The notes below the pieces were generated by a model, which saw only the letters and a list, made by a program, of their open reading frames with translations, was not told where the DNA came from and did no database searches. Positions 10,616 through 21,114 of a stretch of DNA of 37,306 nt are shown here, in pieces. This DNA comes from Branchiostoma floridae. Lineage: Eukaryota; Chordata; Leptocardii; Amphioxiformes; Branchiostomatidae. A program made the position numbers and the translations under genes. Each line of letters opens with the position of its first letter. Position 1 is the stretch's first letter. The DNA lies in contig NC_049989.1 in assembly GCF_000003815.2 (NCBI RefSeq), positions 23,309,626-23,346,931 on the forward strand. The letters are read 5' to 3'.

Positions 10616-11031
10616 CTAGTGTCTCGAGACCTCAAAATGGCACAAAATGATTGAGATGCAAATGAGATGAGTATTGTACGTACGACTACATATGAAAAAT
10701 GTCATGACGGACCTCATACAGACATGTAATACACGAAGGTTTATATAGTCATGTTCACAGTTGTTTACTATTACAGTTGTTAGGCTCAACGTCACATTTC
10801 AACAAAGGGGCCCGGCTGGACAGTTTTGTGGAACGGAAAGTACGATACAAAAGACTACAAGAAAATGAAATGGATAAGAAAACATTCAACAGTAAGCTTT
10901 GTGCATATCTATTAGAATAACTTAAATTTTTCGCAAAGAGCCCCGGGTAGGTAATGTGACGAAGGGCTTACTGAGGTTATTGGAGCGTGTTAACAGCCCC
11001 TCTGATTGTAAGCTTACCACAACTCATACTG

Positions 11032-12953
11032 ATTTTGATATTTCAGTAGAAGAAATCCAAGCTGGACTTTGTAACCTTAAATGTAATAAAGCATGCGGAA
11101 CAGATTCAATTATTAATGAAATGTTAAAATATAGCGCTCCTCATCTCACATTACCCTTCAAGAAAATGTTTAATATTTTATTACAATCTGGGACGTTCCC
11201 TGACCAATGGAGTCAGAGTATGCTAGTTCCTATACATAAAAGTGGTGAACGCACAAATCCTACAAACTACAGTCTTATACGTAAACGATCTCCCAAACAT
11301 ATTAAATTTGCGATTGTCCGACCCTCCAATGTTACAAGACACACCCATCAATGGTTTATTTTGGGCGGATGACCTTGTACTTCTCTCAAAATCCGAGTCA
11401 GGCCTAAAAGAGTGCATAAGAACTCTTGATCAATTTTGTTCTATCTGGAAATTATCAATAAATGAAAAGAAAACTAAAGTAATGATATTCTCAAAAAATG
11501 GACGAGCTAGCAGTCAACACTCCACTTATAAAATACAGGGCCGTCCAATTGACATTGCAACCTCCCACACATACCTCGGAGTAGATTTCACCCCCTCAGG
11601 TTAATTTAATCGCGCTACCGCTACGGTTAAAAGCACTTCGGGCTTCTGTTAAATTAAAATCACTGTTATCAACAAATTTCAACCCATCCATCCCGCTCGC
11701 TCTTGAATTATTCAACAGTTGCATAAAACCGATTTTACTTTATTGTGGCGAAATCATTGGAACAACTGTACAAGGAAAGAGAACAAAACAAACAAGGAAG
11801 AGACCTTATTTTCTATGGGATAAAAGAATATGAAAATACCAGAGAATCAATAAAAAGGATTATCAGTACGTTACTGGGATCAGAAATTCATATCCTTAGA
11901 GCCTCTCGTGTTGGCAAAAAGACCCTTCCATTACTCGCCCTGTCCTTGTCCGGTTTCAAAAATACAGCGACAAATTGAACATTATGTATCAATCAGACAC
12001 ACTAAGAGACCAGGACATAACTTTTGAGCGACCAAAAATATCATATGAAATTTCTGATTTGGAATTTGTGGTTTTGAATTATTGCAAAATTTCACTCGGC
12101 GTACCCAAAAGCTCTGTCAACGCCGCGGTCAGGGGTGAGCTAGGAGTTTTCCCACTTTATATTGATTCACAGACACAGATGATAAAATACTGGCTTAGGT
12201 TACTTAATCTCCCAAATGACAGACTTGTAAAGAAAGCATATAATACTTCTGTTGAGCTACAACAAGACTGGGCTGTGCATGTGCAAGATATGTTAATTAG
12301 ACATGGTTTCCAAAATGTTTGGCTTAATCCTGCTGTTAATGCCAACCGTTTTGGAAATATATTTAAGAACCGTCTGCAAGACACGTTTCTCTCTGGTTGG
12401 AGACAAGAATTAAGAAGTTTTAACAAACTCAGTACTTATTGTAAAATCAAAAAAGAATTCTGTTTCGAAAAATATCTTTCATCTGTTCAAAACAAATTGT
12501 TTAGAAATAACCTAACGAGACTAAGGATTAGTGCACACATCTTACAAATTGAAAAGGGCCGACACTACAACATACCAGCCAATGAGAGACTTTGTCCCAC
12601 ATGCCATAATGACATAGAAAATGAATTTCATTTTGTAATGGATTGTCCGACTTATGAAGAAGACCGTCAAAAGTTATTTCAAAATATTGTATGTAAGTCC
12701 GAAATTGTACTACCACATGCTAGGTCAGAGGTATTCCATTTGATATTATCATGTCCTGTTCATATATCTGCCTACGTAGGCCAATTTATTTACAACTCAT
12801 TACAAAAACGAGATAATGCTTTATGATACTCACTAGATTGTTTATACTGTTATTTTATATTACATTAGTTGTTAGTTATTTGTATTAGTATATAGTTGTT
12901 CACATTGCCATACATTGTAACTGTTACAATTGTTGCGCAATAAAGTTATATAT
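11032..12953 (+). mobile_element. Degenerate non-LTR retrotransposon inserted in repeat B
   Basis: The copy is 5'-truncated and starts inside reverse transcriptase. Bases 11032-11270 encode early RT motifs (LKCNKACGTDSIINEMLKY, then WSQSMLVPIHKSG). A second frame follows directly with YVNDLP and FWADDLVLLS (the FADD catalytic box), so the stretch between, holding palm motif A, is deleted. Bases 11975-12826 encode the C-terminal region with CPTC...H...C. At least three frame changes make it dead. Bases about 11745-11970 encode an ORF1-like segment out of its usual place. It ends in GCGCAATAAAG and a TA tail. ATACTG at 11026-11031 and 12954-12959 is a plausible 6-bp target duplication. Confidence 0.85.
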
Positions 12954-13226
12954 ATACTGCGCAAAGAGAGTAATCAGCCAATCCAAAAATTGATAACAAA
13001 CCTTGTAGTAAATAACATGGGTTACAGAATTAATGAAAACGTGGGTTGATGAATATATATATATTTATATATATGTTGTCTTACGTAAATTGTACGCTAA
13101 TGAAGCAAACATGTCAATACGGAATTGTTACGGATTCAAAGAAACAGCCACATAAGAGCGAGCGTTTTCGCACTGTTCTGGACTAGTGAGAGACAACAGC
13201 TAGAACCCAAACTTAAGTTCTATATT

Positions 13227-13293
13227 CTGTATCTGTATCTGTATCTCTATCTATATAGCCGGTATAACCGCCGTTCGGCGTAACACACCAGCT
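13227..13293 (-). repeat. Retroelement-type 3' tail block in copy B
   Basis: Read on the minus strand, AGCTGGTGTGTTACGCCGAA leads to CCGGCTATATAG and (ATACAG)n. The same block ends the minus-strand L2-like element at 16880-17290 and is present in copy C at 18248-18307. Confidence 0.7.
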
Positions 13294-13623
13294 AATTCAC
13301 ATTGGTCACGTTGCTAAGGTATTATCCGCGTTGCCAGGCCAGAGTGCTCCGCCCACAAGCCGGCCCGCGAGAGCCGTGGCGGTGTGAAAAAAAACAACAC
13401 AAATTTCATCCAACATAACGCACGATATGATTATCACATCAGGAAAAAATATATGCACACGAAAATTACATTAGTTTGCCTTAAAAATATCTCAATTATT
13501 TGGGATGACCATGTGCAAAACGCTTCAAATCGCTCGCTGTTCCATGTGGCGTATTGGAGGTCGTTTTGGGTCACTGAACTTTGAATTTAATGCTCTATTT
13601 TACGCACCTGGCAAAGCTTTGAC

Positions 13624-16600
13624 CTATGCTTTAGACTTTAGGACCTCTAAGAATATTTCACCTTATGCAGTTTTAAGTGTCTACGACATTTTAGCCAATT
13701 TTGTCACATTTTAACTACGTTTTGTCCCATAGTTCCACAGCGATGGAAGAGAATCGATTGATTTTTCTCCAAGATGGCGGCGATAGTTTTTTCTTCACGA
13801 TGGAGTTTTTTTGGTCAGCTTAAGTGTTAACTACCGGGAGATATGGCTCAAAATACGAATTGTACGTTTTGTTCAGATTTTCACGTGGAAGAATGGCTAT
13901 GCTCTAGACTTATAATTAGGTTGTCGGCGAACATCAGAGCGGTTTGTTCTCGCCTCCGTACGTTCTTACAACAACTTACCTGGGACGGCAGTGGCCCCAT
14001 TGTTGTCGTCCCGGGCGCGAAATTTGAGAGAGAATTGGCTGCAGCAAATTATTTGTACAGTTTGTTGTGTCTGCAAGAAGCTACCAATAATTCTACAAGA
14101 TCTTTAGTGCACTTTCGCAGCTGCACTTTCTCATAGTTAAGATTATTTTAGAATTTTTGAACGAGGTCCCAAATAGTAAAATGGCGTCTTTTCGACTTTT
14201 GTAAACAAAAGAGAAAACCGGTTTCATCAGCTTTCGCTGTTAGGTAACAACGCTTCATATCTGACCCCTACTTCACAAAAGTTTGATCTACTACTGTGCT
14301 TCTTTGATAGTTAAGTCTAAATCTTTTTCTTTGTAGTAATGAACCGTTTTCATTTTTCTACCAAGGGCGCCAAAAGTTGAGTTTTTTTCGTCTAGTGTAT
14401 GCAAGCCGATAGCACATCAAACGCTTGGGTGTGTAATGTTACAAAGCCTAGTGAATTGCGAACTGCAGATTCTGTTACAAAATTCACGGGAATATAAAAT
14501 TGTTTCTACAAATAGCGGAGAACGAAGTTTTTTTCTTCATTTTTTAGTCATTTTGTAGGACAGGACTAGACACGCCGGTTCGTGAATCTTGATTTGAAGA
14601 CGCACTTTGTCGTGAGGTCATTGTGCAGTGCGTTCTCCGCCGTGCGGTAAGCTTCCGTGCAAATGTTCAAAATATAAGTTCACCAAGAAACTAAACTGGT
14701 GTTCTGTCGTTCAATTGTGTGTGTGTCTGTGTGTGCGTGTGGAGTGAGAGAGAGAGGGAGAGAATATTAGACTTCCGTAGGAAAGGCCGGGTTGTGTTTA
14801 TATTACGGGCGGGAGGGCTCTACGCCGCCCCGCTGAATCTTGCGCAGCTGCGCCCGGCAATGACGGTCACGGTAAGTTCGGTGAATTTTCATGGTGTTGC
14901 GGTTGCTATGCTTTCGTCCGTGTTACCGTGCGTTTTATTACTACTTCAAATCCATTCTATAGTATAAGGTATAATTTAAACAAAGAAAATTGCGGGGCAA
15001 AGGACGCCAGTTTGAAGTTTACCATGTGATGTAATGCCCAGCGTACTACGATATCGATACATTCGCCACGTCAAGCGCTGGTATGGACCTAGTTCATTTA
15101 CAGAATGACGAGAATATAAGGAGTTTGTTATTTGAGAGAACACGTTTATCAAAAAACGTAGGTTGTAATTATTGTCTTATATTTAAATTGAGTCGTTGTG
15201 TATACAGGACAGGAACAGACACGCCGGGACTTTGGTCAAAGACGCAATATATCAAGGGGTTCGTTACGTTTGGGTCTAAGTATACTAGTATGGTGAGCTT
15301 TCATGTTCTAGATATAGATACTCATCTTCGCCGAAAAACTACTGAATTTCTATCACTCAACTCTTTGTATGTGTGTGTGGCTGTGTGTGCGCGCGTGTGT
15401 GAAGAAAAAAAGATCTATTCTAGATCCAGAGACGCTCTCATTAATGCCGGACTTCAGGCGCGCATTTTCTAATAACAAGGCAACCTTTCCACAAGACGGC
15501 GATCGCGATGCACTCTCACTGCGATCTAAATGTGATATGTGTAACCTTTGATTTCATACCGGGTATGTCAGATACCATGCATGTAAAAGAGTGACTGAGA
15601 GGACAGCAAAACACACAACGTATAAAAGGCTTTGTTTCTTTTCTATACAATTCGTTGAGCGATGTGTCAAATTTAGGTCACAGAGAGAGAGATAAAATGC
15701 GGCGAGAGTGCCGTCCTAGTGGAAAGGGGCTATTAACGATCCTCCTGTCGCCTTGGGATATAACAGTGTTACAGATACAGGACACATCTTCTGTCTTTTC
15801 CGTTGTTGTTCAACCACTTCTGCAAATGCCAATCCCCTCCTCTCTCTTATTGGTTGATCCACTAATTGACATGCCATCATTGGTTGAAGTTATGATATTA
15901 GTTTTGATGCATAGCCAGGTCAGTCTTTTCGCGGCGATATTTTTGTTGTACGGGTGTGCCACAAGTTGCTCTGCAGTTTCTTTGAGACACCTGCCCGGCA
16001 GTTTACAAAAAAAAAAAAAGGTATGTAAACAGTTTTCATACATTGGCATTTGACTTTAAAGTTACACGAGGTGTTAGATAATGATAGATTCGGTTAAATT
16101 CAGAAGCCAAAAAGTTAAATAAACATGAGGCTACTCCGCGCGGACTTGGGAGGATGCGCAACAGGCGCGCGCATCCCCTTCGGCCCGCAAAAAAAAAGAG
16201 ACAAATCAATTGAAAAACACACCACCGGAGGTCTACGCGGAGAACATAAACAAATCGATAACAACGTAACAAAACCGCGCTCATTTCAAAAGAGATTTCC
16301 TCTTTAACTTGTATGTTTTAGTAAATTCGAACTTCAGTAACGTTGTAATAAACTAATGATTTTTATCGTCCACCATCGGCAAAAGAGACGCGCCATGGGA
16401 AAATCGGCGTCGCGCGCCGGCACAGCCCTCCCCACTACAGTTCTGTCCAGTCGCATCGTGCTGACGTTTTTGTTGTCATTTTCCCCCGATTAACCATCAT
16501 CAATTGCCAGAACGTTAACAGAAGCCGAAATATATATAAATTCAAATGCGTAATATACTTTCAAAATAGTCTCCGACAAGCCGATCAGACCCCACGACCT

Positions 16601-16879
16601 TTCTATGCGTTTTATATAGGGACGGGGGGCGGTCCGCGAGCCGCTTTGTGGAGCAAGTCACAGAATAATTTTGCGATAGTTTCCGTGTAGCTACGTAGCG
16701 TGGCATCCCTGCTACAGTTTAGCTGTGGAACTGTAGGACAATGTGAACATCAGGGACCTACACAACTTCAAACGCCCACCTCAGCGCTACTTACCAGCAC
16801 TGTATTGTAAAATGATTTTATTCAGTTCAGCACAGCTGCTTAGCTGGACACATTTTCTTTAAAATCCCCCATCATTGTT
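13624..16879. other. Repeat-rich stretch, no convincing gene
   Basis: Open frames at 13843-14136 (97 codons, starting MAQNTNCTFC) and 15655-16053 (132 codons) have no recognisable domain. Two loosely similar blocks exist: GGACAGGACTAGACACGCCGG near 14559 and GGACAGGAACAGACACGCCGG near 15208, each followed after a few hundred bases by a GT-rich run. This suggests an old duplication of about 650 bp period. GC-rich sequence with an 8-bp GGATGCGC/GCGCATCC hairpin lies near 16152-16176. Confidence 0.45.
15415..15481. repeat. Short repeat shared with 9462-9530
   Basis: Near-identical to the right-hand end attached to repeat copy A; here it follows a GT-rich microsatellite (15366-15401) instead. 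Confidence 0.85.
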
Positions 16880-17290
16880 CTGTATCTGTATCTGTATCTA
16901 TATAGCCGGCATAACCGTCATTCGGCGTAACACACCAGCTTCGCAGGCACGCGGTACGGCAGCAGCTGGTTATATTACACTGAACGATCCGTCACACCTA
17001 GCTTTTGCAAATCTATCTGCAAGCGTTCTGTAAAACTATCCAGAGAAGATACCTCCACTGTGCTTGGTGACAACGAATTCCAATGTACGATAGTTCTGGA
17101 AAAATACGAATTTTTGAACACATCAATCCTAGCTCTGAAACTCTGGTACTTGAAGTCATGGCTGTTTCTTGTTCTTTTTTGAGCTGGTATTATACTTATC
17201 AGTTGGTACGTCCACCAGCTTATTGGTCATTTTGTACATCATGCAAATTTTGTACATCATGCAAAGTTCTATGGCTGTATATAAGATAGA
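16880..17290 (-). mobile_element. L2/CR1-like retrotransposon 3' end, minus strand
   Basis: On the minus strand, one frame reads FKNSYFSRTIVHWNSLSPST, then VEVSSLDSFTERLQ, ending RSV and TAA at 16977-16975. WNSL followed by a VxxxSLDSF block is the signature of L2/CR1 ORF2 C-termini. Upstream the frame shifts: YKMTNKLVDVPTDKYNTS is the preceding conserved segment in another frame. The 3' UTR runs to (ATACAG)n at about 16880-16900. A short tandem duplication containing TTTGCATGATGTACAAAA lies near its upstream edge. Confidence 0.75.
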
Positions 17291-17526
17291 TGTTCGAGTA
17301 GCCATGTGGTTAAACACAATTTTTGTTGGATTATTTCTAATGTTTTGCCCGCGCGCACTAGTTTAGGGGTCTTCTGAAGATGTCATCCATAAAATTAAGG
17401 CAGTGTGACGTTACCAGCAGAACAAAGGAATGTGCCTTAAGGCTAGTTCTGTGGTCAAACGGGTTTTGTGTTTCTTATGTCTCACCCCGCGTCCCTGGTG
17501 TAAATGTACAACCAGTCCTCATTTTA

Positions 17527-18640
17527 GGCACACGGACATGCGCACAGTACGGTCCATTACCATGATCCATTACGCGTACCTCAAAATGGGACAAAATGAT
17601 TGAGATGCAAATGAGATGCGTATTGTACGTACGACTACGTATGAAAAATGTCATGACGGACCTCATACAGACATGTAATACACGAAGGTTTATATAGTCA
17701 TGTTCACAGTTGTTTACTATTACAGTTGTTAGGCTAACGTCACGTTTCAACAAAGGGGCCCGGCTGGACAGTTTTGTGGAACGGAAAGTACGATACAAAA
17801 GACTACATAAAAATGAAATGGATAAGAAAACATACATTCAACAGTAAGCTTTGTGCATATTTATTAGAATAACTTAAATTTTTCGCAAAGAGCCCCGGGT
17901 AGGTAATGTGACGAAGGGCTTACTGAGGTTATTGGAGCGTGTTAACAGCCCCTCTGATTGTAAGCTTACCACAACTCATACTGCGCAAAGAGAGTAATCA
18001 GCCAATCCAAAAACTGATAACAAACCTTGTAGTAAAATAACATGGGTTACAGAATTAATGAAAACGTGGGTTGATGAATATAAATATATATATATGTTGT
18101 CTTACGTAAATTTTACGCTAATGAAGCAAACATGTCAATACGGAATTGTTACGGATTCAAAGAGACAGCCACATAAGAGCGAACGTTTTCGCACTGTTCT
18201 GGACTAGTGAGAGACAACAGCTAGAACCCAAACTTAAGTTCTATATTCTGTATCTGTATCTGTATCTATATAGCCGGTATAACCGCCGTTCGGCGTAACA
18301 CACCAGCTAATTCACATTGGTTACGTTGCTAAGGTATTATCCGCGTTGCCAGGCCAGAGTGCTCCGCCCCCAAGCCGGCCCGCGAGAGCCGTGGCGGTGT
18401 GAAAAAAACAACAACACAAATTTCATCCAACATAACGCACGATATGATTATCACATCAGAAAAAAAATATATGCACACGAAAATTACATTAGTTTGCCTT
18501 AAAAATATCTCAATTATTAGGGATGACCATGTGCAAAACGCTTCAAATCGCTCGCTGTTCCATGTGCGTATTGGAGGTCGTTTTGGGTCACTGAACTTTG
18601 AATTTAATGCTCTATTTTACGCACCTGGCAAAGCTTTGAC
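17527..18640. repeat. Dispersed repeat, copy C (intact reference copy)
   Basis: Matches copy B over its full length (core 17578-18640) without the retrotransposon: the site reads CTCATACTGCGCAAAG near 17973-17988. It shares a 5' extension (CACACGGACATGCGCACAG, 17529-17547) with copy A that B lacks. Small differences include a CCATTAC duplication near 17551-17572. Confidence 0.85.
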
Positions 18641-19376
18641 ATCTGCCTCCCGAATGGCCCTTAACCATTGTCGGGGGTCCATGTTCGGCGATGTGTAAAC
18701 GGAGCTTTAATGATAGTCTGAATCAACCGTGTTTTCAAAACAAGAATACAGTACACGTTTTGGAAACATTAACGGCCAGAGATATGGAATGCGACAATTT
18801 TAAGTGCGCCAATTTTTCCTTCTTTCTCTCTTCTTTGGTTGTGGCCTGAAAAGTGTGATTTCATCATGTAAGAATGTTGAAACTCGTTTGTCAATGGTAC
18901 AGGAGTGATAACATCAGATTCGTGCCGACCTACTTTCACCAGTAATTACTGAGATGTTTGTTCTTGCCGCCTATAGCTAGCAACAATGTGGCTGGCCATG
19001 GTATAGACATGGTCCACCCTTCTTGACCCTTGCCCTTTTGACACAAAGGAGTGTCATTTGTCATAAATCCAGTCGCGCAGAAGATGTCCTAGCCCCCGGA
19101 CCCTTACAAGGCACTTCTTCACTCATGATTTAGCTTCTCATGAAAGATTCAAACGAGCAAAGATGTAAAAAAAACACGTTTTGCTCCTGTATCATGGACA
19201 GATGTTAGGATCCGAATATATTCTTTTGCTTACCAATACGCAAAACACGTTCCATTCATAGCACGTACAGTCAAACCTGACAAAAAACACGCAAATACGC
19301 ACACACACGCACACCATCTGTTCTACAAAAAACTTTGAAGAGGAAGACGTTGGCCTCCAAGACAGAGACGTCCTGT
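18641..19376. other. Intergenic or 3' region of the TPR gene
   Basis: No gene is recognised. On the minus strand, the frame across the gap becomes low-complexity (VCVCVRIC) and looks non-coding. If the TPR gene's last exon ends inside the gap, this would be intron or 3' UTR. Confidence 0.4.
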
Positions 19377-19476
19377 NNNNNNNNNNNNNNNNNNNNNNNN
19401 NNNNNNNNNNNNNNNNNNNNNNNNNNNNNNNNNNNNNNNNNNNNNNNNNNNNNNNNNNNNNNNNNNNNNNNNNNNN
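19377..19476. other. Assembly gap, 100 N, inside TPR array
   Basis: Exactly 100 N, falling 18 residues into the thirteenth TPR unit. The true length is unknown and tandem copies may be missing. Confidence 0.99.
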
Positions 19477-21114
19477 ACCAAGCATGTACCGGGCTATTCC
19501 CAAGTGATTGAGTGACTGGATGATATCTTCATGTGCTGAGCTCACGCCATGGATTGAACGACTCATCTGTAGTGACTGTTCATGATAGCTGATGGCCTTT
19601 TTGTAGTCGCCAAGATCACACCAGGCGATACCTAAGTTATAAAGCGCCAAAGCAATGTCCTCATTTACAGCACTATCGCCATATACAATCTTCATCGCCT
19701 GATGAGACTGTCCATAGTAGCTGATGGCTTTTCTGTGGTCACCAAGCTTATTCCAGCAGTTACCCAACTTGTTCAGTGACTGTAAAATGTCACGATTTGG
19801 ATTAGTCTCACCATAAATTTCTCTATTCATCTGTAGTGACTTTTCATGATAGCTGATAGCCTTTCTGTAGTCACCAAGCCCACTCAATGCACTGCCTAGA
19901 TTTGTAAGGGACAAAGCAATGTCAGAATGCGCAGTTCTTCTACCATAGACTTTTAACTTCATCTCTAGTGACTGTTCATGAAAGCTAGCAGCCTTTCTGT
20001 GGTCACCAAGGTCACCCCAGCCACATCCCACATTGTCAAGTACCAAGGCAATGTCAGGATGTGCATGGTTTTCACCATGGGTAGTCTTCGTCATCTGAAG
20101 TGACTGTTCATAGTAGATTAGGGCTTTTCTGTGGTCTCCAAGATTCTTCCAGGCACTGCCCACGTTGTTCAGTGACTTTATGATATCAGGATGTGCAGTA
20201 CTCTCACCATAACTACTCTGCCACATCTGAAGTGCCTGTTCGTGATAGCTGACAGCATTTCTGTGGTCATCAAGGTCACGCCAGACATTACCCAAGCAGT
20301 ATAATGTCTTGGCAATCCCTGGGTGAACAGCACTCTTGCCATAGATACTCCTCATCATCTGTAGTGATTGTTCATAATAGTCTAAGGCCTTTCTGTAGTC
20401 TCCTAAATGATTCAATGCCCCACCCAAGCCGTGAAGTGCTGTGGCAATCTTGGAATGAGCAGTGTTCTCACCATGAATAATCCGCAACATCTGTAGTGAC
20501 TGCTGATAATAGCTCGCGGCCTTCCTGTGATCACCAAGTTTGATCCAGGCACTACCCAAGTTAGTCAATGGCAAGGCAATGTCGGGGTGTGCTGTGTTTT
20601 CACCATAGATATCTCTTACCATCATTAGTGCCTGTTCATGATAGCTAACAGCCTTTTTGTTATCATCGAGGTTACCCCAATCTGTACCCAAGCTGTTCAA
20701 TGTCATGGCAATCTCAAGATGCGTAGTATCCTCACCATGAATACTCCTCTTTATCTGTAGCGATTGCTCATAATAGCTGACAGCCTTTCTATAGTCCCCA
20801 AGTGCACCCGACACACTCCCCAAGTTATCAAGTGACATTGCAATGGCAGGGTGAGCAGTACCCTCACCATAGATACTACTATTCATCCGTAGTGACTGTT
20901 CGTAATAGCTAGCTGCCTTTCTGTGATCACCAAGGTTGCTCCAAGCACTACCCAAGTTGGTCAGTGACAGGGCGATGTTAGGACGTACAGCTTTCTCGCC
21001 ATAAATGAGACGCTTCATCTGAAGTGACTGTTCAAGATAGCTGACAGCATTTCTGTGGTCACCAAGATCCATCAAAGCAAGCCCCAAGTCAGTAAGATTC
21101 CTGGCAATGTCAGG
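19477..21114 (-). repeat. Tandem array of 44-residue TPR units (132 bp period)
   Basis: Twelve complete units of exactly 44 codons, plus 18 codons of a thirteenth, account for every base between 21114 and 19477 with no indel. The consensus is about [20 protein letters not shown], [13 protein letters not shown], then xRSIYGExTAH. This is the long TPR form seen in kinesin light chain and nephrocystin-3 type proteins, which usually binds peptides or proteins. A degenerate half unit ([14 protein letters not shown]) precedes it. Confidence 0.95.

Larger units (their letters stand above)
10629..13623. repeat. Dispersed repeat, copy B, split by a retrotransposon
   Basis: Bases 10629-11031 and about 12954-13623 together match copy C from end to end and copy A over its length. 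The interruption is the element at about 11032-12953. The right part includes the (TATCTG)n and CCGGTATAACCGCCGTTCGG block that also occurs at 16880 and 18248. Confidence 0.85.

Noticed and set aside
15655-16053. 132-codon hydrophobic frame as a small membrane protein
   Set aside because: It ends in a poly-A slip region in repeat-rich DNA, with no homology I recognise and no exon signals.
19192-19376. Continuation of the TPR frame across the 100-N gap
   Set aside because: The gap length is arbitrary, so the frame match is chance; the residues after it are low-complexity (VCVCVRIC) and lack the TPR pattern.
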